Positions 45,630-57,255 of a stretch of DNA of 64,000 bases are shown in pieces (positions within the stretch are counted from its first letter, which is position 1; every line of letters begins with the position of its first letter). Both the position numbers and the translations under genes were made by a program. Under the pieces are notes generated by a model. It made no database searches and was not told the DNA's origin. It worked only from the letters and a program-made list of their open reading frames with translations. Location of the stretch: contig JAJNNQ010000029.1 in NCBI GenBank assembly GCA_027886175.1, positions 1,798,001-1,862,000 on the forward strand, read 5' to 3'. The stretch is from Phylloscopus collybita (taxonomy: Eukaryota > Chordata > Aves > Passeriformes > Phylloscopidae).

Positions 45630-48029
45630 TTATTTTCCAAGTAACTTTTTACTTAAAAGAGATATGTGTTGCTAAAAATCCATTCTCCTGCTGCTTGAAT
45701 AGTCGTAGAGAGTAGTTGTAGGAGACTAGGGGGATAAAGTGCTACTCAGTTGAAACTGCAAATGACTGAGAGCAGTTCCACAGCCTCTGCTTAATATTTT
45801 AGGGAAACTTGTTAGAAGTTTTACAGACTATTTTTTTTTGTTGCTTTGATTTCACAAGGATTCTTGGTATCCACTACAAATGAATGAGAGATAAACCCTG
45901 CTTTTGTAAACCATCAGTCTTGCCTCAACATTGATTTAAAACAATTTTTCTTTACTGATTTAGAAAATATGTGTATATTTGTAAATCTATAAAGTGGAAA
46001 GATCCCTAAATTGTAAGGTATTATAATTCTTACCCATTTGACATCATGTTCATCATCTCATTTTTTATTCAGTAAAATCTGAAGTCCTTTTTACCCAAAA
46101 TCACTAGGGTCCCACAAGTGATTTTCTGTTTCGTGAAAATTGTAACAGTGTAGTAAGCTGTAAATTTGAAATGCAGCTTTGACAAATACTCCTTGATATT
46201 CCCATCTATCAAAACTTCATGTTGTCTTAAAGATCTTTATGTATTACTGGTTATGCTGTTTTCTCATCATGATGGGAGTGCCTGTAGACTCCCAGAAATG
46301 TTTTACCGTGAAAAAAAGAAAGAGTTTCTTTTTTTTGAATTCTTTTTCAAATTTCTAAAATGCACAACTGTATGACAGTGATTTTGTTCTTTATTATAAA
46401 CTCAACATTTAAAACTACAGTAGGCTCTTAAAGTAGCTTATAAAAATCTACTCGAACAGTTGAGTAGCACAAACATACTCGCATTGCAAATAAAAAACCC
46501 TAAATATGTCTCACAGCTCTGTACAAAATATATAGAGAGATTATATGAAGGTTATTAGTGTTTAGATTTTGGCATATATGAAATTATACATCATGTTTTT
46601 ATACTCTTCATTATTACAAATCTTCAGACTTTCAAATTCATTCTAAAATGATCATTATTCCAAATGATCATTCACTTGATAGGAGTCCATAAGATGATTG
46701 TCATTCAGGAAAATAAGGTTATCAAAAATCTGTGCCAGTCGATGTTCCCACAGATAAGGAACACTCCTTCTATCTGCTGTCTGGTCATATTCCAACAACT
46801 TATCTTACATGATGTCAGGAATATGGACAAATAGGCACTGATAATATAAAAATAGCTTGAGAAATGGGAATATTTGCTCAGGAGATTTAGGGTGTGTTTA
46901 TGACTGGGACCACCAACAATAGAGGTTATAACATCACAAAACCTGTAAGAATTTTTTTTCTCCTCTTGCCATTATAAAACAGATACTAGTGAGCAACAGA
47001 ATAACAGACAAAAATTTGGCCCAAAGTATCAGATTGACAGACTCCAGTGGTAGCTATTTCTCAATTCAGTGTTATTATAATTGACTTAGATACAAGAGTT
47101 CAGTGTACACTAAATAAGTTTGCTGAATTCCATAAAATTCCTTAAAATGATACCAATAAAGATGTTTTTCCTTTTTTTTTTTCCTTCTTCTAGATTCAGT
47201 AGTACCTGTTGCACACCTGAGATGTCAGTGGGACATTTAAAAATGCCCTAGAATGACATTGCCACATAAACAAGAATTGTAAACATTTCAATTATGGAGC
47301 AAAAAAGACCAACATCTTTGGCAATCTAAATACAAAACACAGTAATTAAAAAGAAACTGGTAATTCTCAAATAAATTTCATCCCTTGCTCTTTCTTTTTT
47401 GTTCACACTATTTCCTTCACTTGACTGGTGAAGAGCATCCTTACAAAATACTGTGGGGGTTTTCTGTGCACCAAGCTAAAATCAGTACCTTCCATTTGTA
47501 GTTAGAACAGATGGGTGTCTAGCATGTACTTTCATTCACTAATTGGAGGCAGACAGAAAACTGAAATTTAACATTCCTTCAAAAAGAGAGCATTTGATAG
47601 AGAAACAAGTAATTCTCACTTTCAGTGGGAAGATCTGGCTGACAGTGAAGTACTGTAAGTCAAATTCCAAATATTTTGGACTTTTCATGTGATAACTTTA
47701 AAAGTTTGAATTATCTGTCCAAACTTTAATCTTATAAATTTGTTTATACTTCCCTGTTAACACTCACTGTCCTCACTCTCCATCTTATTCCTTTTATAAG
47801 CAGTGACTGTCTTCCTGAGCCAGACGGATCTGTTAAACTCTATTGTTCTCCAAATTATTTTCCAACACTTTGAAATTCTGTAAAGTACTTTAAATATTTT
47901 TTTTTTTTTTATGTTCTGCAAAGTGAATTGAAGATTGGTAAAATGTGATAAGCCTATAGAACAAGTCAGGGTATATGCAGCACATCAGGTCTTCATCACT
48001 GCCTTTCCTGATTATTCAAATTCTGGCAT
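45630..48029. other. AT-rich unique DNA, no gene seen
   Basis: No gene, RNA gene or confident repeat was recognised in this stretch. Confidence 0.55.
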
Positions 48030-48412
48030 ACAGGTAAAGACCACACCACTTCCAGGTGCCCACGAAGTCATTCTATCACTCCCCTCACCAGCAATACAGG
48101 AGAGAAAATAGGATGGCAGAAAGCTCATGGGTCAAAATAAAAGTGTAAAATAAAGAAAAAGCAAAAGCTACATGTCAAAACAAAGAAAGAAAAAATATTT
48201 ATTCTCTAGTTTCCATCAGCATGTAATACCCAGCCACTTCCTTGGAAGCAGGGCTTCAGCATACATAATGATTGTTCCAAACACAAACATCATAAAAATG
48301 TATGCCCTTTCACATTCCTGTAAGCTTTTATGTTTGGGCTGATGCCATATGATATGGAATATCTCCTTGATTAGTTTGGCTGCGCTGTCCAGGCTGTCCC
48401 AATGTTACTGAA
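48030..48412 (-). mobile_element. ERVL-type LTR, antisense, R/U5 and lower U3 part
   Basis: The minus-strand landmarks of the common avian ERVL-type LTR are present. They include GCCATATGATATGGAATATC (near 48342, complement of 'gatattccataccatatg'), an ATAAAAG TATA-like site (48325-48332), CAGCCACTTCCTTGGAAGCAGG (near 48231) and AAAGCTCATGGGTC (near 48120). The LTR stops abruptly near 48412 and resumes near 49009. Confidence 0.75.
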
Positions 48413-48992
48413 CAATTCCTACTTAAGAAGAAACCTGTGCAGAAGAAGAGATTGGAAAATTCTTTGTTCTTTAGCACAATAGCTTATATTCCTGATATTT
48501 GTGGTTAATGCTTAGTTTTGTATCATACAGTGTTTATTACCAGAGATTAATGTGGCATTGTTTTAACTCCCTGCATCTGTGACTATCAAGTCTCATGCCA
48601 GTGAATGTTTCCTTATGAACTTAGTGATCAATATGTAATAGTGGATTTCTTAGTTTTGAGAACAAGGATTTTTTGTTTGAATGAAGATTGTTAAGAAAAC
48701 TACATATCAGAGTAGAAATGACTACATATTTGCAATACTCTGAAGGAGAAAAGATTTATCGGAAGATCTGGAACTGTATCCAAATAAGTCCATGGAATAA
48801 TTATCATATATGCATGTACTCAAGAAATGAGATGAATATGAATTAGTTTCATACATATAAGACTATAAACTATATATAACCTATGTTATCAGAAGTGCAT
48901 GCTTTGAGAAGAATTCCTCATACCTCCATCACTGCTAGTAAAGTAATGTCAGCTTTCTAACATAATAAATTGGTTGGAGAGTTTGTTTCCCA
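48413..48992. other. Unrecognised AT-rich segment splitting an ERVL LTR
   Basis: About 580 bp lie between the two halves of the antisense ERVL-type LTR. The segment resembles neither half and no known family. It ends at a perfect hairpin (48993-49039). It could be an insertion or part of a rearrangement. Confidence 0.5.
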
Positions 48993-49039
48993 GTAGTTGG
49001 TGACATCGAGCTCTTGCCCAACTCGATGTCACCAACTAC
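48993..49039. repeat. Perfect 18-bp inverted repeat, 11-nt loop
   Basis: GTAGTTGGTGACATCGAG (48993-49010), loop CTCTTGCCCAA, CTCGATGTCACCAACTAC (49022-49039). The right arm is within LTR-like sequence. The left arm appears to be an inverted copy sitting at the junction with the unrecognised segment. Confidence 0.95.
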
Positions 49040-49218
49040 AACAGGAGGGGAAAGAGTTGACACGAGAGACAGCCTTGATGCTGTGCTGGCACTGCTCATC
49101 GGTAGCCAAAACCTGGTATGCTATTAACCCTTCTAGCTAGCGGTGCAAATGAACAGCACTATGAGGCACCCATGCTCAGGGTTAACTCTATCCCAGTCAG
49201 ACTCAATACACCACTGTG
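49009..49218 (-). mobile_element. ERVL-type LTR, antisense, upper U3 part
   Basis: It continues the LTR begun at 48030. Landmarks are GATGCTGTGCTGGCACTGCTC (near 49078), AACAGCACTATGAGGC (near 49152) and GTTAACTCTATCCCAGTCAG (near 49181), all seen in the U3 start of avian ERVL-type LTRs. Its outer end is near CAATACACC. Confidence 0.7.
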
Positions 49219-52200
49219 GAAAGAATAGTTCAGACCAACAGATTCTTGGGAGTTCTCTTCGTCCTTTTTGAATCATAACATTGAATTGTGTACTACATCT
49301 GTGTGGGTCCATTTATGCATGTGTGTATGCACTTCTAACTGATACTTTTAATTATGAGCTGTCTGTGACATTGTCCTCATTTATCAAAGATAGTCTCCTG
49401 TCTTCGAAGCAGTGAAAATGACCTTGCTCGTTCAGTCAAAATAAGTCTCTGAATGACCATAGCCTTATAAATATTTTTGCATACCCTGGTGGTTCTTCAC
49501 CTAGTGAAGTGACACCTAGTGTCAATCTGGTTTTGTAAAGTGATTTATTTAATTTACATGAAAAACTATATTCATTTGACATGCAGTAGTATGTGGTAAT
49601 AAAACCAATAATTTCAGGTACATAATTAAGATTCTATTGGACATAGTTGTATGTATGCTATATATATCTACTTTCATTTTCAAGTTCTCCTTATAATTTT
49701 GCAGCAAAAAGTGCAAAATCCTTATGTGTTTCAAACTACACTTACTGAATGCAACAGTCTCAGTAGTATATGTATTACATTTCTAATGACAATGCGTAAC
49801 TAGAAAAAGAAAATAGAATAAGTAAGGGTTGTCATTCACATAAACTAATTTTTTTATGCTAACTTCAAGAGGAAACATTCAACCTTGTCTAATTTATGCA
49901 GCCATAAGAGAATACTGGATTTTTCTTTGGTGTATTTTTTTTGGAGTTGTTTTTTGTTTGTTTGTTTGTTTTTATGTGTGCAAAAATGCATCTCTTTTAT
50001 TTTGTAAATCAGAGTGCTGTATGCTTTACTCAATAAGGAAAAAAAGTATTTTTCACATTTAATAAGGGTATATTTTAGAAGTATATAGGTGTAAAAGCAT
50101 GTGATACAGCTATATTTGGGTACCTTTTAAATTTTTTAAACAATGTAAATAAACACAATCATATACATATCTATTAATATATTTAAGACTTCATAAAATA
50201 CTGTTTTAAACTCATAAATATAAACAGAACAGAAAAGTCAAGGAATGTAATATAATATGCCAGTAAACACTAAATGTGATCACTCTAGGTGCTATTATGA
50301 GCTTAAGTACTTAGGGTGTTTTAAAGTGACTCCCAGTTCTTTATTTCTATTCTTAACTGCCAGCCTGGTGACAATAAAACCTAAGGCATACTCAGATTAT
50401 TTGGTTTAAATTAACTGTTAAGGTATACTAAGTGTTGCATGCCTATTCTAGATATCTTGTGCAGAAGGACGTGCTCACCATTTCCTTTAATGTTGTTCAG
50501 TAATCACTGTTTTGCTCTAGCCACTAGGACAACCTCATTGCAAACAGATATTGTTTTTTCCTTGTGTAATAGAAGGGTGGAAAAGTTAGTTTGGGATTGT
50601 AGAAATTAATGATGTTCAGGTAGTTTTCTGTGGCTGCATAGGATGACAGGTAGGTAATGCATTGAGCATGATTGTAACAAAAGTGAAAGGAAAACCATCA
50701 CATTGTTGAAATAGTCAAATGAAGAGAAACACTGGGCCTATTTTACCAAGCAGGTGGTCTCAGGAAATTGATATGATGGGCTGGTGTCACAGAAGAAGGG
50801 AAAATAGGGAGAATTCAAGTCATTAAAACCTCCAATTCAGGTATGTTGGAGCTGAGTTCAATTTGAAAATTGTATTTAGATGATGATGGAGGGGCTTGGT
50901 GAATCCCTTGTGATATGCCTAAACAACAGGTGAAACGGAAGAGGCCATTGAGGAAGACTTATGTTCTAGTTTGTGGACATGACTGCATAAAAGTTTGTCT
51001 AATATGTCAGCTAGGATAATAGCTGAAAGAGGCAGATGGAGGTGCAGTGGTATTGTGAATCTTTGTCTAGGGTGGTCTTCAGACTAAATAACAGCTGCTC
51101 TCCTCTTTCCTATGTAGGACACAGGAAATTCAGTTTAAACCTGCGTGTCTTGAAAATGCTGGGAGAGGTATTACTAAAGTTCACTGGGTTTACAGATAAA
51201 ATTATGCAGAGAGCTAGTCTTGTGCACGTCTTCGAATTTCACATAGCATTATTGAGGTCTTCAGGTAGCAAAGTACATAGAGAATGGTGTCCCTCTCTCT
51301 CTTACAGTGGGAAAAAAGGTAAGATCTTCTGTGTTTGTTTTGTGCTTGTGATTTTTTTATGGACATGCTATTGATATTGAATGGCTGCAGCTGCAATAAG
51401 ATGCTTTTCTGTGATGGGAGCTCTTACAACAACCTTGCACAAGGCAGGACACTGGCTTGGTGGGAAAATTTTAAGAAAGGACTGCAACTGGGTCACCCTG
51501 GATATACGTCTCCTAAAAGTCTCTCCCCTTAATCAATGTAAAATATGCAAGCATAATATATATATACACAGGTCTTACAGATACTTGTTTTGCTAGTTTT
51601 GGTGAGTTCTTTAAGCCTTTTGTGAAGTGTTACAGTTTGAGCTAATGCTTATTTTCTTCTGGTATGGGGAGGCTAGGATGTGACTGCTTTAAAACAAAAC
51701 CCCTTGGTTTAGAATAACCCACTGTTGTGAAATACGAGATTTTAAAAAGTCTGAATCTCCTTTGAATTGGAGGACATATTTAAGAATTTATTCAACTGAC
51801 CTACAACATTTCTGGTTTGTTATAATCATGCAGCTTTTAGATTTGGTATAGTGACTGCAAATGATCAGTTAAAATATATCTGATTACACAGTAATCAGAT
51901 TACTCTGCTTTTGCAGTGCAGAGGAGCCAAACTGGAGGAAGACTTGTGATCTGTCATTTCTTTTTATTTCTAAAGAAAAAGGAGCTCTGAGTTCACATCA
52001 TTTCATGAATAATAAATTTAATATCATGTGTCCGATACTTCAGTGAGTATCACTGTTCTTGGATATATTTACTGATAGCCTTACAATACTAATACTAGGA
52101 ATGAGCTTCACAGAAAATTTCTTAGCACTGATGGAAAAATAAAAAGAGATACTTTCAGAAATAATAATTTAAAATTATGTGATATTGTTTATAATCTATT

Positions 52201-52792
52201 TTTCAAAACTGATTATCCTTAGTTGCTCAAATTAATAGTTTCTTTGTTAGAACATGTAGATCCAAACTGTAGGAAAATAGAAAAATACATCAATGTCATT
52301 CAGCTACATGTAGATTTCAGACATTTACAATAAACACCACTAGTAAAATAGAGTATATCCCTAATTAAAATTTTTTGAATAGAGTATAATATAAACTTTA
52401 TTCCACTGCTGTTATAGGAACAGATGGTAGCTCAGGCTGACTGCCAAAAGACTGTCTCATTTGTGAATATTTTCATATGTTCAGTGTTGTGTGCTTGCTT
52501 CATTAAAAAGGATATCAAGTGTGGTTCACTTTTGGTGTGCACAGTGCTTGCAAGGCATTCCTAGCAAAGGATGAATTTTGGGATATCCATTCTGTTCACA
52601 AAACTGCTCCTCTAGTGTTAGATAATACTACTGAATAAGATCCTGTTTTCAAATCATGTTTCTTAAAAAATTGTGAAGTTTTTCTTGATGCAATAATGTT
52701 TGAAATAATTCAATATATAAGAATTACCTTAATTAAACAGACTTTTGTTTTAGTGTCTCTCAGGCATCTTCTGCTTTCTCTTAGGTCTTGTG
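49219..52792. other. AT-rich unique DNA, no gene seen
   Basis: The longest open frame is 112 codons on the plus strand (51036-51374), with no recognisable domain. A (GTTT)n run lies at about 49951-49971. Confidence 0.5.
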
Positions 52793-52798
52793 ATTCCT

Positions 52799-53391
52799 TG
52801 TCGTTGCTGCTCCTATTAGATCCCAAGAGCTCTGGCTAGCAGAAGGAGCAGCATGGTGAGCGTGGGGAATGGCCAGGACACAGACAGCGTCTGATGCTGA
52901 ACCCCTGGGGTGTGCAACACCAAGCTGTGTGAAGGAGGCAATGACAAGGACCCAGACAAAGGAGTGCGAGGGAGGCTCTCTCTGTGAGGTTCTAACAGGT
53001 TCATTGTTTGAAGGGAGGTCAGGGAGAGAAAAGAAACAGATACTGCTGTGTGGCAGCTTTTAAACAAGGGGTGGTAATGGGTGGAACACAATAACAATCA
53101 ATGGGATTCTTTGTGGGTGGGGACACGGGGGTGGTACAGAAAGTCACAACCAATGGGTTACACAAAGGGGAGGATAGAAAGTCAAGGTACCAATCAGGAA
53201 TTCAGGAACAGAGAACATTCTAGACAAAGGGGTATATTCAAAGTGTGATGGATAGATGAGGGGTTGACATATCTGGGAATTTACAGGGAAGGGTCTGGAA
53301 CAAAGAGTTGGGCTGGTTTGATAGACAGAAAGGAAGGTGGGAACACTGAGGGCTGAACCAGTTGTGGGGAAATTAGGAACACACCACAACA
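52799..53391 (-). mobile_element. Solo LTR, antisense, class II-like
   Basis: The ends are TGTCGTTG (52799) and CCACAACA (53391). Flanks ATTCCT (52793-52798) and ATTCAT (53392-53397) make a 6-bp target duplication with one mismatch. On the minus strand there is a TATA-like TTTAAAAG (53058-53065) with several CCAAT/ATTGG elements upstream (near 53090, 53146 and 53190). No clear AATAAA was found on that strand. No internal sequence adjoins it. Confidence 0.7.
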
Positions 53392-53743
53392 ATTCATCAC
53401 TGCTATAGTAAACAAGATGAAGTCAGCCCCTTAACATCATTTCAAAGACTGGCTCTTGAAGCATTGCTGTACCACAACATGAGGATTGTAGGATGAACCA
53501 TATATGTAGATTTGAGTTTGGATCGCAAGAGAGTGAAGGATGGTGGTGTAGCCTTACTACAATTCAGAATGTGGCTTAGCTGTGTGTAAGAGCTTGTCTT
53601 AGAGACTATAAACTTGACAATTTTCCCACAAAATTGATCTCAATTGTTATATTTCCTCCTCACAATTATGCACAGGAAGTGGTAATTTCCTGTTAAATAC
53701 AGTGAATCAACTCCAGGGCTCTTTTAGCCAGAAGCTTCAGTAT
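53392..53743. other. Unique DNA between two LTRs, nothing seen
   Basis: About 350 bp without gene or repeat features. The last five bases (AGTAT) are the left target-site copy of the next element. Confidence 0.55.
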
Positions 53744-55672
53744 TGTTGTGGGTTTAGTGCTGGCCAAATTCCAGTGCACCCACTAGAAATTATTTACTCA
53801 TTTCCTGTTGTGAGATATGGACTAGGAAGAAGGCAAAGCAGGCTCAAAACTTTAAAGGACATAAAGAAAACTTTATTAACAGTATTAAAAGAAAAATTAT
53901 AAGAAAATCAGAATAAACCTTCAGAACACTTCTCCTCCCCCTACACCCTCTTTTCTTTCCCACTAACAACATAAAGAGACAAAATCTGTATCTTTCAGTC
54001 AGTTTACCACCTCTAAAATAATCTTTCTTCAGTCCACTTCATTCTTGAGATGCCATGGAGACTTCTTCATAAGAAACAGTTCCCTCATGGCTTTAATGTC
54101 ACAATGAATCAGCTGTCCAGTAAAGGAAGATCTGTTTACACTGTGAAAGTTCCCCCCATGCCTTACATCTTTCCCATGGGAATGCTTTCATGGACCAGTC
54201 AACTTATGTGGTACTATTTTAAGGATGAGCTTTCTAGCATAAACCCAAAATTTCTCTTCTTTTATTGCTGAGAACAGAGATTTTTTTTTCCTCTTCCATC
54301 TCTGGGGCAAAATTTCTCATCTCTCTCATCTTTCTCTGCTCAAGCTTCTCATTGAATTACAGCTTTTCAGCATCCACATGCTCCAGCATGGATGTCCTTT
54401 TCTTACAGGCTGTGGGTGAATGCTGCATCCCCCCATGCACTTTATGAATTACAGGGAAAAAACAAAGTCTGATATATCAAAAATACATCTTCTGTATAGC
54501 CTCACAAAAGAATTTCAGCCCAAGATTAAGGCATCTCCTCAATCCCCTCCCATCTAGAATTTGACTCCTTCTTTACTGACCTCAGTGTCCCATGTTTTCT
54601 CTACATGTATTCACCCTTCCTTTTTCTTGATTCAAAAGAGAATTGGTGTTCGTAGGTTCATTTTTTTCTCAGCTTTATCAATTAAAACAGTTTTTATAGA
54701 TTTCTACAGCATTGAAAATGTTGATCTTGTCCAGGGTCTGCTATCAATGAATTGCTGTGTCTTTCACTGCTGCTGATGTTGTCCCTACTGGCACTCTGCA
54801 AGTCACACTGGCTGCAGATGCCACCCTTCTGCCTTTTCTTTATACAGGGCGTCAGAAATAAAAAAAAACCCTGCTGCTGCTGCTTTTGTCCTTCTGTCCA
54901 CAGCATAGCTGACTAAAAGCAGCTAAACAAACAAAGTTCATTGGAAACCATGCCAAGGCAGCCCCGGCTGTGTGCCGTTGTCCCAATCATGCTGCTTTTC
55001 ATCCATGCAGACGCGACCACCTGGCCACTTTTGGACTGGTCTGGCAGTGGCCACTCTCGGTCCCGACTGCTCCTGGCCTTGGGGCCATTCCCAGTGCTGG
55101 TCACAGGGCTGCTGCCGGTGCTGGTCCCGGAGCAAACAAAGTTCATTTGCAAGCCATGCTGAGATAGCCGTGGCCACAAGGCAGTGCCTGTTCGTGCAGC
55201 GCTGCCCCAGCCGCACACTGGTTCTGGCTGAGCAGTCCCAGCCACATAGTTGCTCATGGTGTTGGGATAGTCCCGGTGGCATGGCTTGCAGTGGCAGAAA
55301 CCTCAGCTGAGCTGTATGCCGACTGGCCTGCAGGGCCTGTGAGAGGCTGGGCCTGTGAGAGGTTGGCCCAGTCCGACCCAGCCACAGCCACGTGGGGCCA
55401 GGTCAGCCAGTTACCTCTTCAAAAGCCAGAAACCGAGAGAGTCCCCCAGGGCCTAGCCCATCCTTAAACATGCTTCCATATAGGTGTATTTAGGCCTTCT
55501 AAGTGGTTTAACTGGGTGTCAACCTTCAAAACTAACCCACTGATTAACTAGGTGTCAACCTTCTAAAGTAGGCAGCTGATTGGCTCTTCAAAACTAGCTG
55601 GTTGATTGGCTCCAGCAAGTCCCCACAGGGAACCACCCCCATCTGAAAACCAGACTTGGTAAAAGCGTGACA
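53744..55672 (-). mobile_element. Long LTR, antisense, 5-bp target duplication
   Basis: The ends are TGTTGTGGGTTTAG and AAAGCGTGACA. Flanks AGTAT (53739-53743) and GGTAT (55673-55677) form a 5-bp duplication with one mismatch. The left part matches the LTR at 41458 and carries the minus-strand poly(A) signal as TTTATT at 53872-53877. The right half is GC-rich and includes an imperfect repeat of about 40 bp with period 205 bp (CAAACAAAGTTCATT at 54928 and 55133) and a short GTGAGAGG tandem near 55339-55366. Open frames of 112-114 codons on both strands here show no domain. At 1.93 kb it is unusually long for a solo LTR. Confidence 0.7.
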
Positions 55673-55677
55673 GGTAT

Positions 55678-56627
55678 CTATCTATCTCTCTGTCTCCTCA
55701 AAAGTCTTTTAAATAAAGCAAGTTTGTTTCAATCCTGAACAAGCCAGTGCATTCAGGGAGATGAAATCGGATTGCTTTTTTAAGACAGAATTCAACCTGG
55801 ATGCCATGACACCCAACCCAAACATTTCGCAGTGAAATGGAAAATGTGTAGAAAATTTGGGTCAAAAGATTTTTGACTTGTCTTGAGCACGTCTTGTTTC
55901 TGTCTTCTAAAAGCCTACATGTACTCTTTTTTGAATTCTATTTAATCATCTGAGAAATCCACTCTCTTTTCATGCTGCTCTCTGTTAGCCCCATGTCTTT
56001 CCAATCACTTTTTTTTTTACAGTCAGTAATTTCTCATATGATGTTCAGTTGTTTCTCATTAGCTAAGTTAGCAGTTAGCTAAATCTCAGGCATAGCTGTT
56101 TACTGTACTGCTTACTTGCCTTCATTGCTTGAATGTGAAATTTCACTGAAGGAGTGCAAATACTGTTGAACAGAACAGATTGCAGCTGAAGAACTTTACA
56201 CCTATACACAGCATACACTTCATGATTATAGGAACATTCAGCTTGTTTTTGTGAAGTGGTGCTATTAGATCAGATATAGAGAATTACCCTAGCTCTTGAA
56301 ATTCTGCAGCTGCTGCTGGCAGAATTTCAAGAGCTTTATGAAGCTGTTTAGCTAAAGTTTGTCAAAACAGCTGAATGTTAAACATGCATACTAGACCTTG
56401 GCAAGCAGAAGGAACCTTTTCTAATGGCTACTCTGAGACTGAAGGGGTAGGGGAAACTTTAACTACAACGCTAGTGTTGCTACTGTTCTTTCTCAGCTGT
56501 TCTGGGTGCTGATGCTTTGTAATGTCTTAATGTCTGCTTGTCATATTCATCTGTTGACTACAGAGCCAACTACCATTTTTCTCTCCTTTGTGATTTCTTG
56601 CACGGAGAAGTTTTCTCTATCGGCATT
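55678..56627. other. Unique DNA, no gene seen
   Basis: Short TCTA/TCTC repeats at about 55675-55698 and an AATAAA at about 55711, then ordinary AT-rich sequence. A near-palindrome around AAATTCTGCAGCTGCTGCTGG, answered by CAGAATTTC, lies near 56300-56330. Confidence 0.5.
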
Positions 56628-57255
56628 ATTAGAACCACAGAAAGGTTTGTTTTGAGGGGAACTAAAATATCATCTAGTCCAACCCCCATGCCATGGGCAA
56701 GGATGCCACCCTCTAAACCAGGTTGCTCAAAACTTTATTTGCCTTGAACACTTTCAGGGATGGGGCCTCCACAACTTCCTCTAAGCAACCTGTTCTAGTG
56801 TCTCATCATCCTCACAATAAAGAATTACTTCCTAGTATCTAATCTAAACCCACAGTCCTTCAGTTTAAAGTCATTCCCCCATATCTTGTCACTCCCTACC
56901 CTTGTAAAAAGTCCCTCTCAAATGACCCTTCTTGAAGCCCCCTTGAAGTACTGCAAGACTGCTGTAAGGTCCCTCTGCAGGATTTTTTTCTCCAGGCTGA
57001 ACAACCACAATTGCTCACCCTGACATCATAGGAGAGATGCTCCAGCCCTCAGATCATCTTTGCAGCCTTTCCTTGGAGCTCCTCCACCAGGTTCAGATTC
57101 TTTTTATGCTGCTGGCCCCAGAGTTGAATGCAGCTCTCCAGATGTGTCTCCAAAAGTGAAACAGTCGGCAGAGCAAGGAAGACAACCCATAACAGATGAT
57201 TTATCTGTCTCTGGGGTCACTGAACACCTGACCAACTTTACACTCAAGATTTCCA
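56628..57255 (-). mobile_element. CR1 LINE 3' part, antisense
   Basis: Antisense CR1 with its 3' end on the left: ATCTAGTCCAACCCCCATG and the GCCATGGGCAAGGATGCC block, then AACACTTTCAGGGATGGGGC, TTTCTCCAGGCTGAACAACC, CTTTCCTTGGAGCTCCTCC and a final TCTGGGGTCACTGAACACC. It is moderately diverged and 5'-truncated. Confidence 0.93.

Noticed and set aside
36319..47140. Shared 18-mer AAGTTTGCTGAATTCCAT near 36319 and 47117
   Set aside because: It is a single short match with no extension. It could be chance or a common repeat remnant, so I draw nothing from it.
51036..51374. 112-codon plus-strand open frame
   Set aside because: No domain or conserved motif and no repeat context. A chance frame of this size is expected.
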